Positions 1-6,052 of a stretch of 6,592 nucleotides of DNA are shown here, in pieces. Origin of the DNA: Deltaproteobacteria bacterium (lineage in GTDB: Bacteria > Myxococcota > Myxococcia > SLRQ01); contig SKWY01000407.1 in NCBI GenBank assembly GCA_007128675.1, positions 1-6,592 on the forward strand, read 5' to 3'. The notes below the pieces were generated by a model, which saw only the letters and a list, made by a program, of their open reading frames with translations, was not told where the DNA came from and did not search any database. The number at the start of each line of letters is the position of its first letter. Positions within the stretch are counted from its first letter, which is position 1. Position numbers and translations under genes: made by a program.

Positions 1-1279
1 AGCAGTACTTTTGAATGACGTCCGGATCGTCCTGCTGCTCACCCGAATCGATTCGCTCTCCAATATTCAAGTTGGTAGCCATCCAGCAGAGGCCGCCCAG
101 CTCCACTGTCTCGTACTGGCTACCGTCCCGCTGGTCCAGCAGGCTCTCGCCGCACACGAAGTCGCTGACACAACCGGAAGTATCGAGCATGCAGTCATCC
201 GAGCAGGCAAGGACGCCCCCATCGAAACCCAGGGACTCGCACGTGGCCCCGCCAAAATCCTCACCGTCACACTCCTCGCCATGCTCGACATGCGCCACAC
301 CGTCACCACAATAGGCCGGGGCGAAGCTCATGCAATCGGTTGCGCATCCATATACTCCGTCGTTTACGCCATCGTCGCAGACCTCACCGTACTCGGTGTG
401 CACGATTCCATCTCCGCAGTACCCCCCACAGCCGGAGTCATCGAAAGTGCAGTCGGCCGCACAGGCCAGATCTCCAAAGTAGTACCCAAGGTCTTCACAG
501 GTAGCCCCACCGAGGTTTTCTCCGTCACACTGCTCGGGACCGTTGATCTCGCCGTCCCCACAGTACCCGCCCAAGCATCCCGACTCATCGAAAGTGCAAT
601 CCTCGGCACACGCCAGTTCTCCACCCTCATGGTAGCCGAGAGCCTCGCAGGTCATCCCACCAAGCTCATCACCATCGCACTCCTCGGGACCATTTATGAT
701 GCCATCACCACAGTAACCATCGTGGCAGCCAGACAAATCGAAGGTGCAGTCCGAGCCACAGGTCAGCTCTCCCCCATAGAAGCCGAAATCCGAGCAGGCC
801 ATTCCGCCCAAATCCTCGCCATCGCACTCCTCCGGACCATTGATCTCTCCATCGCCGCAGTAGCCGCCAAGGCATCCAGACTCATCCAATGCGCAGAGAT
901 CGGTACATGCGAGCTCTCCTCCCTCGTGATACCCGAGAGACTCACAGGTCAAACCACCGAGATCATCGCCGTCACACTCCTCGGGACCATTGATCTCTCC
1001 ATCGCCGCAGTAGCCGAAACAACCCGATTCATCGAATGTGCAGTCATCGGCACATGTAAGCTCTCCTTCGTAGTACCCCAGATCCTCGCAGCTCATCCCG
1101 CCAAGGTCGTCGCCATCACAGTCTTCACCCGGATCTATGACGCCATTTCCACACAGAACGACCTCTCCATTATCCCCGTTATCGTTCGAATCGCCGCAGC
1201 CCGTCGCAACCGCGCCGACTGCCGCCGCAAAAGCCACAACCAAGGACCCCGCGAGCGAGGTTTTTGACTTCCTTATCAT
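1..1279 (-). CDS. Cys-rich tandem-repeat lipoprotein with FISUMP domain (3' end beyond window)
   Basis: 426 codons are visible and the frame is open at the left edge, so the C-terminus is missing. The ATG at 1279 is preceded by GGGAGGAG and followed by a signal peptide: basic MIRKSK, a hydrophobic Ala/Val stretch at about 8-24, and a lipobox ATGC with Cys28. Gly at +2 suggests outer-membrane sorting. A short Asn/Asp/Gly linker leads to seven Cys-rich repeats (residues about 43-370), mostly with spacing C-x10-C-x9-C-x11/12-C-x3-C-x6-C and the motif CGDGEINGPEECDG. From about residue 380, DQRDGSQYETVELGGLCWMATNLNIG followed by an IQKYC segment matches the start of a FISUMP domain (Fibrobacter succinogenes major paralogous domain). 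The repeats resemble DUF4215-type Cys-rich modules of myxobacterial surface proteins. The role is unknown; an extracellular, disulfide-stabilised stalk carrying a FISUMP head is an inference. The opposite strand also lacks stops here, but only this strand gives conserved motifs. Confidence 0.88.
   Translation of the reverse strand, partial: MIRKSKTSLAGSLVVAFAAAVGAVATGCGDSNDNGDNGEVVLCGNGVIDPGEDCDGDDLGGMSCEDLGYYEGELTCADDCTFDESGCFGYCGDGEINGPEECDGDDLGGLTCESLGYHEGGELACTDLCALDESGCLGGYCGDGEINGPEECDGEDLGGMACSDFGFYGGELTCGSDCTFDLSGCHDGYCGDGIINGPEECDGDELGGMTCEALGYHEGGELACAEDCTFDESGCLGGYCGDGEINGPEQCDGENLGGATCEDLGYYFGDLACAADCTFDDSGCGGYCGDGIVHTEYGEVCDDGVNDGVYGCATDCMSFAPAYCGDGVAHVEHGEECDGEDFGGATCESLGFDGGVLACSDDCMLDTSGCVSDFVCGESLLDQRDGSQYETVELGGLCWMATNLNIGERIDSGEQQDDPDVIQKYC
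155..1153 (-). repeat. Seven tandem ~108-156-bp coding repeats (Cys-rich modules)
   Basis: Each unit begins at the CGDG (unit 1: CGNG) motif. Approximate minus-strand boundaries are 1153-1010, 1009-860, 859-713, 712-563, 562-419, 418-311 and 310-155. Units 1-5 and 7 carry six cysteines each. Unit 6 is shorter, has four cysteines, and contains CDDGVNDG, closer to the classical DUF4215 form. Units 2 and 3 are close enough at DNA level that a 33-bp stretch is identical at 984-1016 and 834-866, exactly 150 bp apart. This points to growth by tandem duplication. Confidence 0.85.
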
Positions 1280-1296
1280 TCACTCCTCCCGAGGAG
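1280..1296 (-). promoter_or_regulatory. Shine-Dalgarno of the Cys-rich lipoprotein, inside an inverted repeat
   Basis: On the minus strand the sequence before the ATG reads CTCCTCGGGAGGAGTGA. The SD core GGGAGG (1290-1285) lies 5 nt from the start codon and fixes the start at 1279. The same bases form a perfect inverted repeat: CTCCT (1296-1292), loop CGGG, AGGAG (1287-1283). In the mRNA this would fold into a 5-bp hairpin that hides the SD. The SD is clear; regulation by this hairpin is inferred. Confidence 0.6.
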
Positions 1297-1626
1297 CCTT
1301 CAAGAGCCCCAGTCGAAGCAGCACGTCCAATTCCTTGCTCATCAGCCTAGGGCAACCACGATTGCTTCCAGCGGCGTTTTACGTGGACTCTCTTCTCGAC
1401 AGAGTCGGCGGGCGCCGAAAGCGCTCTAATGAAGGCCTCTGTGCTGGGGATTCGGCAATGCCAGCGTCTTCTATGAATTCCAGTATGGCAAATCGAACCA
1501 GGGGGTCAAGCACCGGAAATATTGCGAATCCACATACACCTCCACCACATACCTGGAAACCTAGATAGCGATTTCGCCCTACCCGGTCTCCTTCCGCCCT
1601 TGCCCCACCCCGTCCGGCCCGTATAG

Positions 1627-1633
1627 AGGAAGG
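1627..1633 (+). promoter_or_regulatory. Ribosome binding site of glmU
   Basis: AGGAAGG lies 8 nt upstream of the ATG at 1642. It supports that start, and therefore the basic N-terminal extension that precedes the conserved nucleotidyltransferase motif. Confidence 0.7.
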
Positions 1634-1641
1634 CCGCAGCC

Positions 1642-3141
1642 ATGAAAAGAACACGCAAACAATCGAAGAGAACCCCCACAAAGCTTGCCGCGGTAGTGCT
1701 CGCGGCCGGCAAGGGCACCCGAATGCGCTCACAAGCGGCCAAGGTGCTCCATCCCCTCTGCGGGCTTCCACTAGGAGCCTGGCCGATCGAGGCAGCCCGT
1801 CTCGCCGGCGCATCGCCAACGGTGGTGGTCGTCGGCCATCAAGCTGGAGAAGTCCAGGCTACCTTGAGCGCGGCCTGTCCCGAGGCCGATCTCAGGTTCG
1901 CGATCCAAGCCGAGCAGAAAGGAACCGGGCACGCCGTGATGTGCGCGTGGAGGGACCTCGAGCGCTCGGGCGCGGAGCATGTCCTCATACTCTGTGGGGA
2001 CGTTCCTTCGCTCACACAGGCTACGATGAGACGTCTTACGAGAGCCGGCTCGGGAGCCGATGTCGCTCTTCTCACCTTCGGGGCATCAGAACCCGGCTCC
2101 TATGGACGAATCCTGCGCGACGAGAGCGGACGAGTAACCGAGATCGTCGAAGCCGCCGATGCCTCTACAAGCCAGAAGAGAATCAACGAGGTGAATGCCG
2201 GCATCTACTGCGTCAAGACCTCTTTCTTGGGCAAGGCCCTGGGAACTCTCGAGGCCGACAATGCTCAGGGCGAGCTCTACCTGACTGATCTGGTCGCTTA
2301 CGCCGCGAAGTCGGGCAGGGAGGTGGTGGCGATAGGCACGAGTGAAGAAGAGGTCGAGGGCGTGAACGATCGAGCCGACCTTGCCCGCGCCGCGGCCAGG
2401 CTTCGAGCCAGGATCAACGAGCAGCTCATGCGAGGGGGGGTCTCCTTCGAGGATCCCTTCGCCACATACGTCGACGCAGGGATCAAGGTCGGACGGGACA
2501 CCCTTCTTTGTGCCGGCGTTCACCTTCGGGGGAAGACCCGGATAGAGCCGAACGTCCTAATCGAGCCTTACTCCATTCTACGAGACGCCAGGGTGGGCAA
2601 GGGAGCCCACATCAAGGCTCACTCCGTCATCGAGGATGCCGACATCGGCCGGGGCGCAAAGGTAGGCCCCTTTGCAAGGCTCCGGCCGGGGACCGTTCTG
2701 GAACGCGATGCCGCCATAGGTAACTTCGTTGAGGCCAAAAAGGCCCATCTCGGCAAGGGTGTGAAGGCAGGACACCTCTCCTACCTGGGCGATGCAAGGA
2801 TCGGGGCGGGCACCAACATCGGGGCGGGCACGATTACCTGTAACTACGATGGAAAGCTGAAGCACGAGACAAGAATAGGGAGCAGCGCCTTCATCGGCTC
2901 GAACACCGCGCTGGTGGCTCCCGTGAACATCGGTTCGAAGGCCTATGTTGGGGCAGGTTCGACGGTCACACGCGACATACCCGATGGAGCGCTGGGAGTA
3001 GCTCGCGGCAGGCAGCGAAACCTCGACGGCTGGGCACGGCGCAAGGAAGACAACGAGTCGAGCAGGGTAACCGGCGAGAAGACCGAGAAGCCGAAGACCA
3101 GAGCACGAGGCAAATCGAAAAGGCGGTCGAGAGCCAACTGA
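1642..3141 (+). CDS. glmU: Bifunctional GlmU: UDP-GlcNAc pyrophosphorylase / GlcN-1-P acetyltransferase
   Basis: Cytoplasmic enzyme that acetylates glucosamine-1-phosphate with acetyl-CoA and then uses UTP to make UDP-GlcNAc for peptidoglycan and lipid A. The N-terminal domain (about 15-245) shows LAAGKGTRM (20-28), KVLH (34-37), QKGTGHA (92-98), CGDVP with the metal-binding Asp120, and GVNDR with Asn242, the equivalent of E. coli Asn227. The left-handed beta-helix domain (about 270-465) keeps the acetyltransferase residues corresponding to E. coli Arg333, Lys351, His363, Tyr366, Asn377 and Lys392, here Arg348, Lys366, His378, Tyr381, Asn392 and Lys407. Both activities should be intact. The protein has 499 residues against about 456 in E. 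coli. The excess includes a basic N-terminal extension of about 9 residues and a basic C-terminal tail after about residue 470. It is first in an operon with glmS. Confidence 0.97.
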   Translation: MKRTRKQSKRTPTKLAAVVLAAGKGTRMRSQAAKVLHPLCGLPLGAWPIEAARLAGASPTVVVVGHQAGEVQATLSAACPEADLRFAIQAEQKGTGHAVMCAWRDLERSGAEHVLILCGDVPSLTQATMRRLTRAGSGADVALLTFGASEPGSYGRILRDESGRVTEIVEAADASTSQKRINEVNAGIYCVKTSFLGKALGTLEADNAQGELYLTDLVAYAAKSGREVVAIGTSEEEVEGVNDRADLARAAARLRARINEQLMRGGVSFEDPFATYVDAGIKVGRDTLLCAGVHLRGKTRIEPNVLIEPYSILRDARVGKGAHIKAHSVIEDADIGRGAKVGPFARLRPGTVLERDAAIGNFVEAKKAHLGKGVKAGHLSYLGDARIGAGTNIGAGTITCNYDGKLKHETRIGSSAFIGSNTALVAPVNIGSKAYVGAGSTVTRDIPDGALGVARGRQRNLDGWARRKEDNESSRVTGEKTEKPKTRARGKSKRRSRAN

Positions 3142-3160
3142 TTGGCCGAGGTGACACATC

Positions 3161-5029
3161 ATGTGCGGAATAGTCGGCTACGTGGGATCAAGGGACGCTG
3201 CCCCAATACTCGTCGACGGACTACGCCGGCTCGAGTATCGGGGATATGACTCGGCTGGTGTGGCGGTTCTCGGTGACGATGGCCTGCAGATCGTACGCTG
3301 CGAGGGAAAGCTCTCGGGGCTCGAAGGCTGCCTCGCAACGAAGCCGCTCAAGGGAACGACGGGTATTGGGCACACGAGATGGGCCACCCATGGGCGTCCG
3401 AGCGAGCAGAACGCACATCCACACAACTACCAAGGCGTGGCTGTCGTTCACAACGGCATCATCGAGAACCATCTCCAGCTCAAGCAGCTTCTAAGGGCCG
3501 GCGGTCACTCGTTTTCCAGCGAGACCGACACGGAGATCTTTGCCCATCTGATCGCCTCCGAGCTGGCGGACGTCACTAGGAGCAAAGGCCTCGAGAAGAA
3601 CACCACCGGTAACGGCCTACTCGCCGAGGCGGTAAGACGAGCCTTGAGGAAGGTTCGCGGCACCTACGCGCTCGCGGTCCTCCGGGAGGAGGATCCGAGC
3701 GAGCTTGTCATAGCGAAGAACGCCTCCCCCATCGTGCTTGGCCGAGCGGAAGGAGCCTGGCTCGTTGCCTCCGACGTTCCTGCCCTACTTCCTTACACTC
3801 GTGACATCATCTTCCTGGAGGAAGAAGAGCTGGCAACGGTACGTGCCGACCACGTCGAGCTCGAAAGCTTCGACGGGATACCAATCGAGCGTGCCCCGAC
3901 CCGTGTCGACTGGTCGCCGGTAATGGCCGAGAAGAACGGTCATAAGCACTTCATGCACAAAGAGATTCACGAGCAGCCGCGCGCCATAGCCGATACTCTT
4001 CGAGGTAGAGCATCGGTTGAGACCGGAGACGTCCATCTTGAGGATGTCGGTCTGGATGAGCAGTCGGCAAGGAGCATCTCGAGAATCGTGGTAGTAGCTT
4101 GCGGCACTAGCTGGCATGCCGGCTTGGTAGGCAAGACAGCTATCGAGCAGCTTGCCCGCCTTCCCGTCGAGGTGGATCTGGCAAGCGAGTTTCGCTATCG
4201 ACAGCCAGTGATAGACGAATCGACTCTCGTCATTCCCATCTCCCAGTCCGGAGAAACCGCCGACACCCTCGCCGCTCTTCGGGAGGCACGGCGTCTCGGG
4301 GCGGGCTCCCTTGCGATCGTCAACGTCGTCGGCTCGGCTATCGCTCGTGAAGCGGACCACGTTCTGTACACTCATGCAGGCCCCGAGATCGGTGTCGCCT
4401 CGACAAAATGCTTCACGACCCAGCTCACCGCTCTAATCTTGATAGCCATTCGCCTTGGTCGCCTCCGTGGAACCCTGGATTCAGGCCAGGCCCGAGCGCA
4501 TCTGGAGAACCTCTCCAAAGTGCCTGGACACGTGGAAGAGATCCTCGGTCGAGAGGAAGACCTTCGCTCCATAGCAGTCTCCGTGTCATCCTCCCCAAAC
4601 TTCTTGTTTCTTGGCAGGGGCAGCAGCTTTCCCATCGCCCTGGAAGGGGCCTTGAAGCTCAAGGAGATCAGCTACATTCACGCGGAAGGCTATGCGGCTG
4701 GTGAGATGAAGCATGGACCCATCGCCCTAATCGAGGATGGGCTCCCCGTGGTAATCATTGCGACCCGCCACGGCACCTATGAGAAGGCTCTTGGAAACCT
4801 CGAGGAGGTCAGAGCCAGAGGCGGACGCGTGATAGCGGTTGCAACGAGCGAAGACAATGACATCGGGTCCCTGGCCGACGATGTCATCTGGGTGCCAGAC
4901 GGCGGATCCCTCGTCGATCCGATACTAGCCGTCGTCCCCTTGCAGCTTCTCTCCTACCATGTGGCCGACTACAACGGCACGGACGTCGACCAGCCACGCA
5001 ACCTGGCAAAGAGCGTTACCGTGGAGTGA
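3161..5029 (+). CDS. glmS: GlmS: glutamine-fructose-6-phosphate aminotransferase (isomerizing)
   Basis: Cytoplasmic enzyme making glucosamine-6-phosphate from fructose-6-phosphate and glutamine, the first committed step to UDP-GlcNAc. The start is fixed by MCGIVGYVG, where Cys2 becomes the N-terminal glutaminase nucleophile. GAGGTGA lies 6 nt upstream. The class II glutaminase domain (about 2-240) has HTRWATHG (71-78), the oxyanion residues Asn98-Gly99, and Asp123. Two SIS domains follow. They include CGTS (314-317), SQSGET (361-366), ASTK (413-416), Lys499/Glu502 matching E. coli Lys485/Glu488, and EMKHGP with His518. The C-terminus DQPRNLAKSVTVE is the canonical family ending. Length is 622 residues against 609 in E. 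coli, mostly explained by an insertion near residues 137-152. It lies 19 nt after glmU, so co-transcription is very likely. That spacer is far too short for a glmS ribozyme. Confidence 0.97.
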   Translation: MCGIVGYVGSRDAAPILVDGLRRLEYRGYDSAGVAVLGDDGLQIVRCEGKLSGLEGCLATKPLKGTTGIGHTRWATHGRPSEQNAHPHNYQGVAVVHNGIIENHLQLKQLLRAGGHSFSSETDTEIFAHLIASELADVTRSKGLEKNTTGNGLLAEAVRRALRKVRGTYALAVLREEDPSELVIAKNASPIVLGRAEGAWLVASDVPALLPYTRDIIFLEEEELATVRADHVELESFDGIPIERAPTRVDWSPVMAEKNGHKHFMHKEIHEQPRAIADTLRGRASVETGDVHLEDVGLDEQSARSISRIVVVACGTSWHAGLVGKTAIEQLARLPVEVDLASEFRYRQPVIDESTLVIPISQSGETADTLAALREARRLGAGSLAIVNVVGSAIAREADHVLYTHAGPEIGVASTKCFTTQLTALILIAIRLGRLRGTLDSGQARAHLENLSKVPGHVEEILGREEDLRSIAVSVSSSPNFLFLGRGSSFPIALEGALKLKEISYIHAEGYAAGEMKHGPIALIEDGLPVVIIATRHGTYEKALGNLEEVRARGGRVIAVATSEDNDIGSLADDVIWVPDGGSLVDPILAVVPLQLLSYHVADYNGTDVDQPRNLAKSVTVE

Positions 5030-5099
5030 GCCTAGGTTCCCTTGCCAGCTCCATGGCTGCTCGAAATGCTCCCGTCACTCAAGAGGACCTCTCTATGGA

Positions 5100-5129
5100 G
5101 AAGCGGGTTGTCCCGCGACGCCCCGCTTC
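5100..5129. terminator. Possible bidirectional terminator between convergent genes
   Basis: A perfect 8-bp inverted repeat, GAAGCGGG (5100-5107) and CCCGCTTC (5122-5129), encloses a 14-nt loop. A competing hairpin, GCGGG-TTGT-CCCGC, lies at 5103-5116. It sits in the 104-bp gap between the glmS stop and the convergent LEA14-like gene's stop, where a shared terminator is expected. Neither strand shows a T-run after the stem, so intrinsic termination is uncertain. Confidence 0.35.
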
Positions 5130-5133
5130 CCTG

Positions 5134-6039
5134 TCAGCTCCCGCCAGCGAAGCGAATCTCGCCGGTCTCGTCAAAGGGAACGACCAGGTCGCCAAGCCGA
5201 AGCTCGCCGAAGAGTCGATAATCGATTACGTTGTCATCTCGCATGCGGGCCTCCAACTCGGGAACGTTGTTGGAGGTGAGATCTTGCTCAATCGAAAAAA
5301 TGTATGCGCCGGAGGCGGGCACACGCTGACTTACCCCAACGCGACTTTGGCGAAGCTCGTTGTCCTCTACCTCGAGAACATAGTCGAGGGCACCGATGCG
5401 AACCTGGAACGGGTTGTCGTTCTTCACCTGGAGACGAAAGGTAGCGTGAACCTCGGTTGGGCTTCGGCGCGCCCCATCGGGAATATCAAGGCTCACTTTT
5501 GGAAGCCTGGGCGCTCGCATCCGCCCGGCTCTGTCCAAGGGCAGCTCAACCTCCTCACCGTCGTAACTGCCTCGTACGATACCGTTGAATACCAACGGAA
5601 CGGCATCGCCACCAAAGATTTGGCGGTGCTCCTCGATGGCGAGGGAGTACTCCACTGCAACAGGAACCTCGATGCTCGCGCGTTCCGAGGGAGGCACGAT
5701 CAATGGTAGGTCGACGGTGCCTTCCCTAACCTTCTCCCCTCGCGCCGAAAGAGTGTAGCCAACCGATTCGATCTCGAGGACGGAATCCCTCGGGTTGTCG
5801 ATCATTGCCGATACCCTCACGGCAAAGCTCGTAATGCTCTGATCCACGACCTCGAGCTGGGCCTCGCTAAGCACCGGGGAAAGAGCCAGAGGAGCGGTCC
5901 TGGGGGTAGTCTTGCAGCCAACCATGATCAAGAAAATCGACGCCGCCACCAAGTAGGATGGCTTTTTCACTTGATTGAACATGATGTTCGTCTCCAATCG
6001 GGCAACTCTTCTTCGAAAACGTGAGAGCGCTCGTGCCAT
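5134..6039 (-). CDS. Lipoprotein with two tandem LEA14/WHy-like domains
   Basis: 301 residues from the ATG at 6039. Residues 20-42 form a lipoprotein signal peptide: a Lys-containing start, a hydrophobic segment YLVAASIFLIMV, and a lipobox ending VGC with Cys42. The mature part has two LEA type 2 (LEA14/WHy)-like beta-sandwich units, about 59-174 and 180-298. Each has a strand ending in Asn-Pro (81-83 and 208-210), then a hydrophobic segment leading to GYTL or DYVL, a Val-Pro turn (115-116 and 240-241), and a C-terminal strand with FNGIVRG or LFGELRL. Bacterial relatives are usually envelope lipoproteins, some linked to desiccation or stress; no specific role can be assigned here. The ATG at 5982 (residue 20) would give a neat 22-residue signal peptide and may be the true start. 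It follows the upstream gene by 13 nt, so the two are probably one transcript. Confidence 0.8.
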   Translation of the reverse strand: MARALSRFRRRVARLETNIMFNQVKKPSYLVAASIFLIMVGCKTTPRTAPLALSPVLSEAQLEVVDQSITSFAVRVSAMIDNPRDSVLEIESVGYTLSARGEKVREGTVDLPLIVPPSERASIEVPVAVEYSLAIEEHRQIFGGDAVPLVFNGIVRGSYDGEEVELPLDRAGRMRAPRLPKVSLDIPDGARRSPTEVHATFRLQVKNDNPFQVRIGALDYVLEVEDNELRQSRVGVSQRVPASGAYIFSIEQDLTSNNVPELEARMRDDNVIDYRLFGELRLGDLVVPFDETGEIRFAGGS

Positions 6040-6049
6040 CCAGCCTCCT
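5983..6049 (-). promoter_or_regulatory. Two competing ribosome binding sites for the LEA14-like lipoprotein
   Basis: AGGAGG (6049-6044) lies only 4 nt before the ATG at 6039. GGAGA (5995-5991) lies 8 nt before the ATG at 5982. The upstream site has the better SD sequence but tight spacing. The downstream site has good spacing and gives a standard-length lipoprotein signal peptide, whereas the upstream start adds 19 Arg-rich residues ahead of it. Sequence alone does not settle which is used. Confidence 0.5.
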
Positions 6050-6052
6050 GGA

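Larger units (their letters stand above)
1280..1641. other. Divergent intergenic region between the lipoprotein gene and glmU
   Basis: These 362 bases separate two divergent genes, so promoters for both should lie here. I see no pair of -35/-10 boxes good enough to call. A short inverted repeat, GACTCT (1386-1391) and AGAGTC (1401-1406) with a 9-nt loop, has no following T-run. Reading frames crossing the region run into flanking genes in shadow frames and show no recognisable motif or well-placed SD. No tRNA or other RNA gene was recognised. Confidence 0.6.

Noticed and set aside
155..1153. A CRISPR array, suggested by regularly spaced repeats
   Set aside because: The period of about 150 bp is too long, the 'spacers' are themselves similar, and the whole region is one coding frame with conserved cysteines.
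11..1267. A long plus-strand open frame of 418 residues
   Set aside because: It is antisense to the Cys-rich lipoprotein. The minus strand has an SD, signal peptide, lipobox, regularly spaced cysteines and FISUMP motifs. The plus frame is periodic only because the opposite strand is repetitive, and it shows no known domain.
1386..1406. Inverted repeat GACTCT/AGAGTC as terminator or operator
   Set aside because: Only 6 bp with a 9-nt loop, no T-run, and no known operator resemblance; it could easily occur by chance.
1137..1568. Plus-strand open frame of 143 residues reaching into the intergenic region
   Set aside because: It starts inside the lipoprotein gene, is Ser/Pro/Arg-rich and of low complexity, and has no recognisable motif.
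1379..1819. Minus-strand open frame of 146 residues across the glmU start
   Set aside because: Its only ATG lies inside glmU, and the first half is an Arg/Pro-rich shadow. The part at about 1379-1520 reads somewhat protein-like (LVRFAILEFIEDAG), but it has no SD-supported start and no recognised family. A degenerate remnant cannot be excluded.
3142..3160. A glmS ribozyme/riboswitch upstream of glmS
   Set aside because: The glmU-glmS spacer is 19 nt and holds only the SD; the ribozyme needs well over 100 nt.
5026..5709. Plus-strand open frame of 227 residues after glmS
   Set aside because: It is antisense to the LEA14-like lipoprotein gene, which has a signal peptide, lipobox and a duplicated domain pattern; the plus frame has none.
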